A stretch of DNA of 64,000 nt from Alkalihalobacterium sp048323755 (GCF_048323755.1 NZ_JBLWFS010000004.1:62001-126000); one strand, 5' to 3'. Positions 43,868 to 52,731 are shown, counted from the stretch's first letter. Program-made: numbers and translations. Notes: generated from the sequence alone by a model not told the origin.

Positions 43868-44782
43868 ATGAAAAAAGCAGTCGTAACAGGGGCCCTCGGG
43901 TTTATTGGTGTTCACTTATGTTCCAGATTAATGGAACAAGGGATCGAAGTATTTGGAATAGATTCTTTAATTAATGATACGCAACAAAGACAAGGGGAGG
44001 AAAGGTTGCTTCAAATTGGAAGAAATTCTTTATTCCACTATATTCAACAACCGATTGAAGCTGTTGATTATGCATCTATATTAGAAGAAGATACAGTCGT
44101 ATTTCATCTAGCAGCATCTACTCAAACGGATAATCAATGGAATCGATTACGCGAAACGATTCATCACAATGTCGAAGCCACACAGCATTTAATTAAAGCT
44201 GTTACTGGTAAAGGAAGAATTGTCTATAGTTCAACGGTTCAAGTGTACGGCGAACGTACGGGAATGATTACTGAACGAACACCATCGAATCCTATTAACC
44301 CATATGGCCTTACAAAGATGGCTGGAGAATCGCTATTAATTCAGGAGAGTAGAAAAAGTGATTTAGATGTTGTTATCGTTAGATTACCAACTGTATATGG
44401 TCCCCTGCAACGTGAAGATATGGCTTTTCATCAGTTATTAGAGGCAAAAATTCTGAACAAACCCGTTCCTGAAATTGTCGATCGTTCAACTTATGATATA
44501 TTATATATTGAAGATGTTGTTGAAGGTTTAATATTAGCAGGGAAAACAAAGTTTGTGAATGAAGTTTATAATCTATCGTCAGGAAAAAAGAGGCAGTGGT
44601 TTAAAGGAAAAGAATTGATTACGGGACTAAAAGATAATGGGTGGAAAAATGCAAGGGAAGAAGTGTACATTTCCAACCAAAAAAGTTTTGAGAAACTAGG
44701 TTTTAACCCATGTACAACTGTTGAAGAAGGCATAAAGAAACAAGAAGAATATTTAAAGAAACGATTAGATCGGAAAGAATAA
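43868..44782 (+). CDS. NAD-dependent epimerase/dehydratase family protein
   Basis: A 304-residue extended short-chain dehydrogenase. The NAD-binding motif GALGFIGVHLCSRL is at residue 8. The catalytic pair is YGLTKMAGE (Tyr-x-x-x-Lys, near residue 142) with the STVQVYGE serine/threonine. Family members interconvert nucleotide sugars such as UDP-glucose and UDP-galactose; the substrate is not evident. It lies in the yjaV position between yjzC and med. It starts after GGAGG. Confidence 0.88.
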   Translation: MKKAVVTGALGFIGVHLCSRLMEQGIEVFGIDSLINDTQQRQGEERLLQIGRNSLFHYIQQPIEAVDYASILEEDTVVFHLAASTQTDNQWNRLRETIHHNVEATQHLIKAVTGKGRIVYSSTVQVYGERTGMITERTPSNPINPYGLTKMAGESLLIQESRKSDLDVVIVRLPTVYGPLQREDMAFHQLLEAKILNKPVPEIVDRSTYDILYIEDVVEGLILAGKTKFVNEVYNLSSGKKRQWFKGKELITGLKDNGWKNAREEVYISNQKSFEKLGFNPCTTVEEGIKKQEEYLKKRLDRKE

Positions 44783-44877
44783 ATTTTACAAAAGGACAAT
44801 TTTGGTACAATCGTTAGCTTTCCTTCTTTTAAAATTTTAGGTAAAATTGAAGTAGTATAAAATAATGGGGGAAACAA

Positions 44878-45045
44878 TTGAACACAAAAACAGTTATTAT
44901 AGGTTTTTTACTTTTTTCAATAACTACAATTACTAGTTTTCTCCTCATAGATTATATGACCGATATAAACGATGGAATTGTAGTTATTATTGCTTTAGCA
45001 GTGGGGTTCCTAATTGAATATTTGTATCGTAAAAAAACGATCTAG
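44878..45045 (+). CDS. Small two-helix membrane protein, TTG start
   Basis: A 55-residue protein with two hydrophobic helices (about 5-24 and 31-48) joined by a DYMTDINDG loop, and a basic tail RKK. The TTG start lies seven bases after GGGG. The gene lies between the epimerase gene and med on the same strand. It has no assigned family, but topology and ribosome binding site support a real gene. Confidence 0.6.
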   Translation: MNTKTVIIGFLLFSITTITSFLLIDYMTDINDGIVVIIALAVGFLIEYLYRKKTI

Positions 45046-45119
45046 AAAGGATTATAGCAAGTCAATTAACATACTAGTCTATTGAATTTATTAAGTTATT
45101 GACTTAAGGTGACTACTTT

Positions 45120-46076
45120 ATGAAGAAAATGCAGTTCATTTTATTATTAATTATTACTATATTAATAAGTGGTTGTACAAGCAACACGGCACCTTCTAAA
45201 TTAGAAAAAGTTGGATTATTACTTGAAGATACAATTGATGACAAAGGTTGGAATTTCAAAGGATATCAAGGGTTGTTAAAAATTCATTCTGAACTTGATG
45301 TTGACGTTTATTTTAAAGAAGAAATCGATTCACTTCCTAAAGTAATGGAAGCGGTAAACGAGTATCAAGAACAAGGTGTAAATTTAATCTTTGGACATGG
45401 TCGTGTATTCAGTGATTATTTTAGCGAGATTAATAGTAAATATCCTGATATTCATTTTGTTAGTTTCAACGGAACAGTATCTGGGGACAACCTAACTAGT
45501 TTACACTTCAACAGTCATGCGATGGGTTTTTTTGCAGGGATGGTCGCAGCCGAGATGACGCAATCAAACAAAATCGGTGTGATTGCTGCTTTTTCTTGGC
45601 AACCTGAAATTGAAGGATTTGTAAAAGGTGCGAAATATCAAAATAACACAATCGATGTAAGTGTGGATTATGTTAAAGACTGGGCAGATGTCGATAAAGC
45701 ATTGCATCTTCTAGCAAAAATGCATGAAGACGGTATCGATGTGTATTATCCAGCTGGTGACGGTTTTCATATTCCTCTCATTGAGGAGATTAAGAAAAAT
45801 GGACAATTCGCTATCGGCTTTGTAAGTGATCAATCTGATCTAGGGGACTCAACCGTTTTAACGAGTACAGTTCAACATGTAGATAATCTTTATCAAGTCG
45901 TAGCAGAACGTTTTAATCGTGGTGAATTAGAAACTGGTAATCTTTATTATGATTTTGAAGATGGAGTAATTACGTTAGGTGAATTTAGTTCGATTATCCC
46001 TGAAGAGTTTCAAGCTGAAATTCATTCAGTGATTGAGAGCTATGTAAATACAGGTAAATTACCTATAGAAGACTAA
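45120..46076 (+). CDS. med: Med, positive regulator of comK (BMP-family lipoprotein)
   Basis: A 318-residue lipoprotein with an ISGC lipobox (Cys19) and a basic membrane protein (BMP)/PnrA-type substrate-binding fold. It shows the LLLEDTIDDKGWNFKGYQGL opening and the VSFNGTVSGDNLTSLHF and FFAGMVAAEMT segments of the family. In B. subtilis Med promotes transcription of comK, and comZ follows it. The pair is intact here with 17 bases between, so control of competence onset is the likely role. The BMP fold suggests binding of a nucleoside-like ligand, which is not proven. Confidence 0.9.
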   Translation: MKKMQFILLLIITILISGCTSNTAPSKLEKVGLLLEDTIDDKGWNFKGYQGLLKIHSELDVDVYFKEEIDSLPKVMEAVNEYQEQGVNLIFGHGRVFSDYFSEINSKYPDIHFVSFNGTVSGDNLTSLHFNSHAMGFFAGMVAAEMTQSNKIGVIAAFSWQPEIEGFVKGAKYQNNTIDVSVDYVKDWADVDKALHLLAKMHEDGIDVYYPAGDGFHIPLIEEIKKNGQFAIGFVSDQSDLGDSTVLTSTVQHVDNLYQVVAERFNRGELETGNLYYDFEDGVITLGEFSSIIPEEFQAEIHSVIESYVNTGKLPIED

Positions 46077-46093
46077 TTGATGAGGTGAATAAC

Positions 46094-46282
46094 ATGAATG
46101 TAAATCCAGAGTTACAAATGAAATTTATGCAAATTGCGATGAAGTATATGCCGGAAGGAAAAGCAATGCTTGACGAAAAAGGTATCGAGTTGAATATGGA
46201 TGATCTTCAACCGATGGTAAACATGCTTGTAAAAGTAATGAATGAAGCATATGAACTAGGTAAACAAGAAACTAGCAAATAA
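46094..46282 (+). CDS. comZ: ComZ, competence regulator
   Basis: A 62-residue helical protein (MNVNPELQMKFMQIAMKYMP) matching B. subtilis ComZ in length, position after med and its conserved MLDEKGIELNMDDL segment. In B. subtilis ComZ lowers comG expression. The start is the ATG at 46094, eight bases after TGAGG; the GTG at 46085 overlaps that site. Confidence 0.92.
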   Translation: MNVNPELQMKFMQIAMKYMPEGKAMLDEKGIELNMDDLQPMVNMLVKVMNEAYELGKQETSK

Positions 46283-46368
46283 AAAATTTGCACAATTTGG
46301 ACATGCTCATTAGAGAGGGCGAGTACATAGGATAAGTAGTGAAAACACACAAGAAGGAGTTTTGCCTA

Positions 46369-46662
46369 ATGAACTACTATCCGATGTATAGAGATGGTTC
46401 AGGGTATGGCCATGGTCATGGTCATCATCGTCATTTCCCTGTGCTACCGTTTTTAGCTGGATTAGCAGTAAGTCCTTTCTTATTTGGTGGATTCGGTGGT
46501 GGTGGTGGTGCGTACGGCGGTCCTCATTATGGTCCACAGTACGGCCCTGGTTTTGGTCCACAATACGGTCCACAATTTGGCCCAAGTTATGGTCCACAGT
46601 ACGGTCCTAGTTTCGGTCCACAATACGGCCCTGGCTCACAATTCGGCGGGGGATTCTGGTAA
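46369..46662 (+). CDS. Gly/Tyr/Pro-repeat protein with His-rich N-terminus
   Basis: A 97-residue protein in three parts: a His/Gly-rich head (GHGHGHHRH, residues about 16-25), a hydrophobic segment (about 27-45, LPFLAGLAVSPFLFGG) and about ten tandem GP(Q/S/G)(Y/F) tetrapeptides ending in GGGFW. The repeats are also tandem at DNA level (46520-46640). Low-complexity GYP-rich small proteins are common among spore coat and surface proteins of bacilli; that is the best guess, not shown. The ATG is nine bases after AGAAGGAG; the GTG at 46339 lies upstream of that site. It replaces yjzB in the comZ-fabHA interval. Confidence 0.8.
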   Translation: MNYYPMYRDGSGYGHGHGHHRHFPVLPFLAGLAVSPFLFGGFGGGGGAYGGPHYGPQYGPGFGPQYGPQFGPSYGPQYGPSFGPQYGPGSQFGGGFW

Positions 46663-46675
46663 TAAATAAATAATT

Positions 46676-46760
46676 CGAAAAGGCTGACTCAATTAAAGTG
46701 TCATGCCCCTCAGAAGCTAGCATGCTGAGGGCATTGACACTTTAGAGTCAGCCTCTTTTC
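46676..46760 (+). terminator. Long double-stem terminator
   Basis: Outer arms AGGCTGACTC and GAGTCAGCCT, middle arms AAAGTGTCA and TGACACTTT, inner arms TGCCCTCA-type pairing, then CTTTTC. A strong barrier before the repeat array. Confidence 0.85.
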
Positions 46761-46765
46761 TTAGA

Positions 46766-47133
46766 TGTCTAGCTCCAGGCGCCATCGGCTCGAGGTCGCT
46801 TCGGTCCACCAAACGTGTCTAAAGAGCAAGACACTTATGTTGGCCCTCCAGCGCTTGTCGCCGATAAGCAGGCGCTTCCGCTTTTCTTGTCTAGCTCCAG
46901 GCGCCATCGGCTCGAGGTCGCTTCGGTCCACCAAACGTGTCTGAAGAGCAAGACACTTATTGTTGGCCCTCCAGCGCATGTCGCCGATAAGCAGGCGCTT
47001 TCCGCTTTTCTTGTCTAGCTCCAGGCGCCATCGGCTCGAGGTCGCTTCGGTCCACCAAACATGTCTGAAGAGCAAGACACTTATTGTTGGCCCTCCAGCG
47101 CATGTCGCCGATAAGCAGGCGCTTTCCGCTTTC
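46766..47133. repeat. Three tandem copies of the type 1 repeat
   Basis: Units begin at 46766, 46888 and 47012 (122, 124 and 122 bp). Each opens TGTCTAGCTCCAGGCGCC, has ATCGGC/GCCGAT arms and a GTGTCT...AGACAC centre, and closes GGCGCTTTCCGCTTTTC. The units differ by a few substitutions. The array ends one base before the stop codon of the minus-strand gene at 47134. The open frames across it are artefacts. Confidence 0.93.
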
Positions 47134-47427
47134 TTATTTCTTGTTTGAGAAAAAGGATTGAAGATTAGAAAGCATGGGTGAAAGTTTTGAGAGATATGGT
47201 CCGACTACTTGAGCAATTTGCATGATATGCTCTAATTGACTGGTTTCTTGATTGGACATTTGTTCAGTATTCACATTGGTTGGTTCAGATGAGTCTGTAT
47301 TAGGTGACTCGTCGTTTTCCGGAGCTGCTTGTTGTTCATTCTCTGTCATTGGCCCACGAGGTGGCCCAAACATAAGCTGATCAAAGAAATCGCCTTGTGT
47401 ATCAGGTGACTTTTTTTCTTGTTCCAT
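47134..47427 (-). CDS. Hypothetical protein with hydrophobic C-terminal helix (YppG/VrrA-like)
   Basis: A 97-residue protein: an acidic, Asn/Gln/Glu-rich N-terminal two thirds with a DFFDQLMFGPPRGP segment (near 14-27), then a helical C-terminus IMQIAQVVGPYLSKLSPML. That C-terminal pattern is similar to the ends of the YppG/VrrA-type Bacillus proteins. The function is unknown. It starts after AAGGAGG, convergent with the comZ side and divergent from fabH. Confidence 0.65.
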   Translation of the reverse strand: MEQEKKSPDTQGDFFDQLMFGPPRGPMTENEQQAAPENDESPNTDSSEPTNVNTEQMSNQETSQLEHIMQIAQVVGPYLSKLSPMLSNLQSFFSNKK

Positions 47428-47573
47428 CTTACAATTCCTCCTTGCCTAAAAAAATGTATATAAACAATTCCTAATTTTATTGAACATCCCCTTATAGTAA
47501 TAAATATGCTAGTACATAATGATTAGTGATTAGTTCAAACGCCCTTTTCCTTAGATGTAGTGTATAAGGATTA

Positions 47574-47622
47574 TAGACATTACAATATTTTTAAGATAAA
47601 ATTAGTACTAGGTCATAATAAT
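47574..47622 (+). promoter_or_regulatory. fabH-fabF promoter with FapR-like operator
   Basis: TAGACA (47574-47579), 17 bases, TAAAAT (47597-47602). From 47600 the sequence ATTAGTACTAGG followed by an AATAAT half resembles the FapR site (ATTAGTACCTNNTACTAAT), with one good and one weak half. It overlaps the -10, as FapR sites do at Bacillus fabHA. FapR repression is relieved by malonyl-CoA. Confidence 0.55.
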
Positions 47623-47677
47623 TGATATAAAATAAAGGTATGGATATAGGTTTGTCATTTGTTAAGGGGGAAGGAAA

Positions 47678-48622
47678 ATGGGAAAAGAAATAAATGCTGG
47701 AATTTTAGGTTTGGGAAGTTTTGTTGGCGATCGCGTCGTGACAAATGCAGAATTTGAAAAAATATTGGATACAACGGATGAATGGATCAAAACAAGAACT
47801 GGAATTGAAGAAAGACGTATTGCTTCTGAAGAATTGAATACTTCTCATATGGCATTTGAAGCTGCCAAAGAAGCGATTAAAAATTCTGGTGTGAGTCCAG
47901 AAGAAATTGATTTAATTTTAGTAGCAACGGTTACTCCTGATATGCCATTTCCTTCTGTTTCGGCAATGATTCAAGATCAATTAGGTACAAAAAACGCAGC
48001 CGCAATGGATATTAGTGCAGCTTGTGCCGGATTTATTTATGGGATCGTAACGGCTCAACAATTTATCAAAACAGAAGCGTACAAGCATATACTTGTGGTA
48101 GGGGTAGAAAAATTATCGAAGGTTACTGACATGTCAGATCGAAATACGGCTGTGCTTTTCGGTGATGGGGCAGGAGCTGCAGTATTAGGCCCTGTGTCAG
48201 AAGGTAAAGGTATTTTATCATTTGAACTAGGTGCTGATGGTAGTGGAGCCATGCATATTCATCAAAAAGAATACATTCATATGAATGGACGGGAAGTATT
48301 TAAATTTGCTGTTCGTCAAATGGGTGAATCTTCATTGAGAGTTTTAGAAAAAGCAGGGTTAACGAAAGAAGATGTTGATTTCTTAGTTCCTCATCAAGCC
48401 AATATACGTATTATGGAAGCTTCTCGAGAAAGATTAGAACTTCCGATCGAAAAAATGTCCGTAACAGTCAATAAATATGGAAATACATCTTCTTCTTCTA
48501 TTCCAATCGCACTAGTTGAAGAATTGAAAGCTGGTAAAATTAAAGATGGTAATGTAGTAGTCCTAGTTGGATTTGGTGCTGGTCTTGTATGGGGAGCAGT
48601 AGCCATCCGTTGGGGTCGATAA
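47678..48622 (+). CDS. fabH: Beta-ketoacyl-ACP synthase III (FabHA type)
   Basis: Starts fatty acid synthesis by condensing acyl-CoA with malonyl-ACP; bacillar FabH prefers branched starters. The catalytic triad is Cys116 (DISAACAGF), His in VPHQANIRI and Asn in NKYGNTSSSS. It has 314 residues and is the first gene of fabHA-fabF, with fabF 58 bases downstream. The position after med-comZ is the same as fabHA in B. subtilis. Confidence 0.95.
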   Translation: MGKEINAGILGLGSFVGDRVVTNAEFEKILDTTDEWIKTRTGIEERRIASEELNTSHMAFEAAKEAIKNSGVSPEEIDLILVATVTPDMPFPSVSAMIQDQLGTKNAAAMDISAACAGFIYGIVTAQQFIKTEAYKHILVVGVEKLSKVTDMSDRNTAVLFGDGAGAAVLGPVSEGKGILSFELGADGSGAMHIHQKEYIHMNGREVFKFAVRQMGESSLRVLEKAGLTKEDVDFLVPHQANIRIMEASRERLELPIEKMSVTVNKYGNTSSSSIPIALVEELKAGKIKDGNVVVLVGFGAGLVWGAVAIRWGR

Positions 48623-48680
48623 TCTTTCAGGTTTTGACTATACGTACGAAATGACGATATTAAAGGAGAGAGAGAAGAAT

Positions 48681-49919
48681 ATGAAAAGACGAGTAGTAAT
48701 TACAGGTTTAGGAACAGTTTCACCCATTGGTTGTGATGTTGCGACAATGTGGGATAATGCGATTTCAGGAGTTTCAGGGGTTGGACCACTAACACGTGTA
48801 GATGCATCAAAATTCCCTATGAAAGTAGCAGCGGAAGTCTCTGACTTTGACCCTACTCAATTCATGGATAAAAAAGATGCTCGTAAAATGGACCGTTTTA
48901 CGCAATTTGCAGTTGCAGCTTCATTAATGGCTCTTGAAGATGCTGATTTGAAAATTACGGATGAAATTGCACCACGAGTAGGCGTATGGATTGGTTCAGG
49001 TATCGGTGGAATGGAAACGTATGAACAACAATTCCGCACATTTGAAGAAAAAGGCTACCGCCGTGTTAGTCCATTTTTCGTTCCAATGATGATACCAGAC
49101 ATGGCATCAGGGCAAGTTTCGATTGTCACAGGTGCAAAAGGCATTAATTCTTGTACCGTAACGGCTTGTGCTTCTGGTACGAACTCAATTGGAGATGCAT
49201 TTAAAGTCATTCAGCGTGGAGATGCTGATTTTATGATAACAGGTGGGGCAGAAGCGCCAATTACAGACATGGCTGTAGCAGGGTTTAGTGCGGCAAAAGC
49301 GATTTCAACAAGTGAAGATCCAAAGACTGCTTCAAGACCATTTGATTTAAATCGTGACGGATTTGTCATGGGTGAAGGAGCTGGTATTTTAATTTTAGAA
49401 TCCCTAGAATCGGCACAACAACGTGGGGCTAAAATATATGCTGAAATCGTTGGTTACGGGGCAACAGGTGATGCTTACCATGTTACAGCTCCAGCTCCAG
49501 AAGGTGAAGGCGGTGTAAGAGCTATGCGTCAAGCGATTGAGGACGCCGGTCTTCAACCAAGCGATTTTGATTATATGAATGCACATGGTACAAGTACACC
49601 GTATAATGATAAGTTTGAAACGATGGCAATAAAGACTGTGTTTGGAGACCATGCTCAAAACCTTGCTATTAGTTCAACAAAATCAATGACAGGTCATTTA
49701 TTAGGTGCAGCTGGAGCTGTAGAAGCTATTCTTACAGCAAAAGCAATTGCTGAATCAACTATTCCTCCAACGATCAATTATGAAACACCAGACCCAGAAT
49801 GTGATTTAGATTACGTACCAAATGAGGCAAGAAAAACAGAAGTTAGAGCGGCTATTAGCAACTCATTAGGCTTCGGTGGACATAATGCGTGTATCGTCCT
49901 AAAAAAATACGCTGAATAA
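48681..49919 (+). CDS. fabF: Beta-ketoacyl-ACP synthase II
   Basis: Elongating condensing enzyme. Cys163 in TACASGTNS and the two histidines in NAHGTSTPYND and KSMTGHLLGAAG form the active site. Its 412 residues match B. subtilis FabF (413). The ATG at 48681 is taken because AAAGGAGAG precedes it at normal spacing; the upstream in-frame ATG at 48651 lacks a site. It is followed by a strong terminator, ending the operon. Confidence 0.96.
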   Translation: MKRRVVITGLGTVSPIGCDVATMWDNAISGVSGVGPLTRVDASKFPMKVAAEVSDFDPTQFMDKKDARKMDRFTQFAVAASLMALEDADLKITDEIAPRVGVWIGSGIGGMETYEQQFRTFEEKGYRRVSPFFVPMMIPDMASGQVSIVTGAKGINSCTVTACASGTNSIGDAFKVIQRGDADFMITGGAEAPITDMAVAGFSAAKAISTSEDPKTASRPFDLNRDGFVMGEGAGILILESLESAQQRGAKIYAEIVGYGATGDAYHVTAPAPEGEGGVRAMRQAIEDAGLQPSDFDYMNAHGTSTPYNDKFETMAIKTVFGDHAQNLAISSTKSMTGHLLGAAGAVEAILTAKAIAESTIPPTINYETPDPECDLDYVPNEARKTEVRAAISNSLGFGGHNACIVLKKYAE

Positions 49920-49923
49920 AATC

Positions 49924-49970
49924 AACCGGTGCCAGGTACCTTTTAAGGTACCTGGCACCATTTTTTATAT
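49924..49970. terminator. Palindromic bidirectional terminator
   Basis: Arms GGTGCCAGGTACCTT and AAGGTACCTGGCACC around TT, then ATTTTTTAT. This exact type of KpnI-containing palindrome recurs in bacillar genomes as a dispersed element; here it lies between convergent fabF and the LCP gene. Confidence 0.9.
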
Positions 49971-49991
49971 TTATATTCCAATTTTTATTTT

Positions 49992-50999
49992 TCATTGTGT
50001 GTTTTCATTCTGGGTGAAGTCAAAGAATTCATGTAGGGCTTCTTTATTTTTTTTTATATCTAATTCTAAGACGAGGCCGGCATGCGAATATCGTTTATCA
50101 GTGAAACTGTTTTCTACAGGTATCGTTAATGTTTCGATGTCACCAACTGGATTAAGAAAATAATCTTTTCCAAGACTTAACACTTTTCTTGTATTGATAT
50201 TCGTATCAATATAAGGTTCGATTGAACCAAATAATTGTGGGATTTTTGTAACACCCCGTATTGTTGAGATCTCATCTTTCAAAATAGACAACACCTCTTG
50301 TTGCCTGCGAACTCGTCCAAAGTCATTTTCACTGTCATCACGAAATCGTACATATTTTAAGACATCTTTTCCATGGATAGTATGCGTTCCGGGTTGAAAA
50401 TCCATTTTCATCGATGACTTAACCATTCGTTTTTCTACGTTAATCTCCACACCTTGTGGAGCAATTGTATCAACGACACGTTCAAACCCTTCGAAATTAA
50501 CCATCGCATAATAATGAAGGTCTATATCAAAATTTTCCTTAATTGTTCTTCGTAGTAGCTCTGGACCTCCAATAAAGAAAGAGGCGTTAATTTTATTATC
50601 TTGATGTTCTGGTATCTTAACATAACTGTCCCGCATAATAGATGCCAATTTTGCGGTTCCGTAATTTGGATGATATTGAGCAATCATGATCGTATCCGTT
50701 CTTGAACGATCCCCTATAGGCTTATCTACTCCAATTAAAAGGATATGGATCGGCTCATTTTTCTTTTGTTGTTCTGCTTGGAAAATAATAGGTTCTTTTT
50801 CTGTTTGTGGATCGACTGTTGACGTCTCTTCTAATGTTTGTATGGAATGTTTTCTTGCTGTTTCATAACCTATCTTTCCATAAGCCAAAAAGCCAATTAA
50901 TAGAAGGAATGAAAGAAAAGTAATAATCGCAAATCTTTTTTTCCATTTATAACGTTTTTTTCGATTTCGTTCATCTAAGCGTGAGCTCATATGCTGCAT
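49992..50999 (-). CDS. LytR-CpsA-Psr family cell wall polymer ligase
   Basis: A 335-residue membrane protein with a short cytoplasmic basic N-terminus, one transmembrane helix (about 20-42) and an extracellular LCP domain (about 85-240). The domain shows HILLIGVDKP, RSRTDTIMIA, IMRDSYVKIPE and YAMVNFEGFERVVD motifs, with Arg/Asp residues that bind the lipid pyrophosphate. It attaches teichoic or other anionic polymers to peptidoglycan. The ATG at 50999 has GGAGG four bases upstream and the ATG at 50990 has it thirteen upstream; either could be used. Confidence 0.92.
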   Translation of the reverse strand: MQHMSSRLDERNRKKRYKWKKRFAIITFLSFLLLIGFLAYGKIGYETARKHSIQTLEETSTVDPQTEKEPIIFQAEQQKKNEPIHILLIGVDKPIGDRSRTDTIMIAQYHPNYGTAKLASIMRDSYVKIPEHQDNKINASFFIGGPELLRRTIKENFDIDLHYYAMVNFEGFERVVDTIAPQGVEINVEKRMVKSSMKMDFQPGTHTIHGKDVLKYVRFRDDSENDFGRVRRQQEVLSILKDEISTIRGVTKIPQLFGSIEPYIDTNINTRKVLSLGKDYFLNPVGDIETLTIPVENSFTDKRYSHAGLVLELDIKKNKEALHEFFDFTQNENTQ

Positions 51000-51209
51000 G
51001 CGACCTCCTTTCATATGGGATCTTCATAGTTGAAGAATAAAAAGTTAAACAATAATAACAATTGAGTAAAAACGAAATAATAAAACTAATTTCAATTAAA
51101 TTGACGAGAAGTTCTTCGTTCAGTAAAGTAATAACTCTGAAGTAATTTTAGTATTTGTTGATTTTGAATACGTATTAAAAATTTTTTTATGTGAGTTGTT
51201 GGAGGATTT

Positions 51210-52496
51210 ATGAATATTACTAATATGTATAAACAGAAACGGAAAGTATCTAGTGATGAAGCAATCACTATCATTGAACCAAAAGCTGATATTATCGTCC
51301 CTTTAGCTGTTGGAGAACCACCGGGTTTATTAGATGCACTTCCAAAAGCAGACCATTTAGAAGGAAATCGTTTATTTCAAATGCTTTCCTTAAGACCGGT
51401 ATTAAATGTAAATAAAGATAAAGTTAAAATTGTATCTATGTTTTTAAATAAAGATGAGCGAAGAGCATTTTATGAACATGACATTGACCTGTTACCAAAC
51501 CATTTTTCGGATTTACCCTTTTTATTAGATGAAATTACAACTAACCGTGTGTTAATGGTTACAACTTCACCAATGGATGCAAATGGCTATTTTTCACTTG
51601 GAACGAATTGTGATTACATCCCTTATTTAATCAATGAAAATGTGACTATAATTGTAGAAGTTAACGAACAGATGCCAAGAACATTTGGTAAAAATCAAAT
51701 TCATATTAGCCAGGTTGATGCCATTTATGAAAATCATCAACCGTTACCTGAAACACCTACAATTCCACTTCGTGAAGAAGATAAAATTATTGGTAAATCG
51801 ATTGCAGAATTAATAAAAAATGGAGATACATTACAAATTGGGTTTGGTGCCATACCAAACGCAATTATGAACGACCTAAAAGCGTATCAAGATTTAACAA
51901 TATTTACAGAAATGATCCCGGATCAGGTTGTAGAACTTTTTGAAAGTGGGGCAGTGACCAATCGCTCAAATCCACTTGCGCCTGGAAAAATGACGGCAAC
52001 TTTTGCGTATGGTACAAAACGACTTTATGATTTCATGCATGAAAATAAAGATGTGTTTATGTTACCAGTTGATGAAACGAATGATGTACGTCATATTTCC
52101 AGTATCGACCGAATGGTTACAATCAATGCAACCGTTGAAGTAGATTTCCTCGGTCAATGTAACTCAGAAACGATTGGCGGTCGCTATTATTCATCGACAG
52201 GCGGGCAAGGCGATTTTGGAATTGGCGCTCGAATGGCGAAAGAAGGACGTGGCGTTATTTGTTTACATTCTACTGCTAAAAATGGTGAGATTTCAAAAAT
52301 TGTTCCAACCTTACCAAGTGGTGCAGTTGTGACCACTTCAAAAAATGATGTCGATTATGTAGTTACAGAATATGGGGTTGCTAAATTAAGAGGAAAAACA
52401 ATTCGTGAACGAACGCAAAATTTAATTAATATCGCTCATCCTAAATTTAGAGAAGAATTAACGTTTGTGGCAAAAAAGATGGGGTTTTTACTTTAA
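51210..52496 (+). CDS. Acetyl-CoA hydrolase/CoA-transferase family protein
   Basis: A 428-residue two-domain enzyme of the Cat1/4-hydroxybutyrate CoA-transferase family. The glutamate that forms the CoA thioester is in LTIFTEMIPDQVVELFESG near residue 232, and the substrate loop GGQGDFGIGARMAKEGRG is near 335. The C-terminal VTEYGVAKLRGKT is diagnostic. It either hydrolyses acetyl-CoA or moves CoA to another acid; the partner acid is not evident. It starts after TTGGAGGA and is monocistronic between divergent LCP and a terminator. Confidence 0.9.
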   Translation: MNITNMYKQKRKVSSDEAITIIEPKADIIVPLAVGEPPGLLDALPKADHLEGNRLFQMLSLRPVLNVNKDKVKIVSMFLNKDERRAFYEHDIDLLPNHFSDLPFLLDEITTNRVLMVTTSPMDANGYFSLGTNCDYIPYLINENVTIIVEVNEQMPRTFGKNQIHISQVDAIYENHQPLPETPTIPLREEDKIIGKSIAELIKNGDTLQIGFGAIPNAIMNDLKAYQDLTIFTEMIPDQVVELFESGAVTNRSNPLAPGKMTATFAYGTKRLYDFMHENKDVFMLPVDETNDVRHISSIDRMVTINATVEVDFLGQCNSETIGGRYYSSTGGQGDFGIGARMAKEGRGVICLHSTAKNGEISKIVPTLPSGAVVTTSKNDVDYVVTEYGVAKLRGKTIRERTQNLINIAHPKFREELTFVAKKMGFLL

Positions 52497-52499
52497 GAA

Positions 52500-52532
52500 A
52501 ATCAGAGGCTGATACTTATCAGCCTCTTTTCA
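52500..52532. terminator. Bidirectional terminator
   Basis: Arms AGAGGCTGATA and TATCAGCCTCT around CT, followed by TTTCAT. It also overlaps the end of the minus-strand yxlD-like gene. Confidence 0.8.
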
Positions 52533-52731
52533 TATGAAGTTTTTTAACGATAATTCTCGACCATAATAAATATACGATTAAAGGAAGAGGTGTATGGATA
52601 AGCCCCCAAATCCCCCAAAACCAGCGATTATGTCCTCGTTTTCTAGCATCGATAAATAACCAGGTACTTTGAATAATTAGTAAAGCAGCAATAATGAACC
52701 AATGATAAATCGTTAAGTCTTGTACATTCAT
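52519..52731 (-). CDS. YxlD-like small membrane protein of the sigY operon
   Basis: A 70-residue protein with two hydrophobic helices (about 10-26 and 38-56) separated by DARKRGHNRWFWG, the pattern of PLDc_N-type and SigY antisigma proteins. In B. subtilis YxlD and YxlE restrain SigY. Here the gene is the third of a sigma-factor operon and overlaps the preceding gene by four bases (ATGA). The role as antisigma component rests on order and topology. Confidence 0.75.
   Translation of the reverse strand: MNVQDLTIYHWFIIAALLIIQSTWLFIDARKRGHNRWFWGIWGLIHTPLPLIVYLLWSRIIVKKLHMKRG

Noticed and set aside
46761..47148. Long open frames on both strands across the tandem repeat array
   Set aside because: They repeat the same translated motif because the DNA unit repeats; no ribosome binding sites and arginine/tryptophan-rich composition unlike the neighbours.
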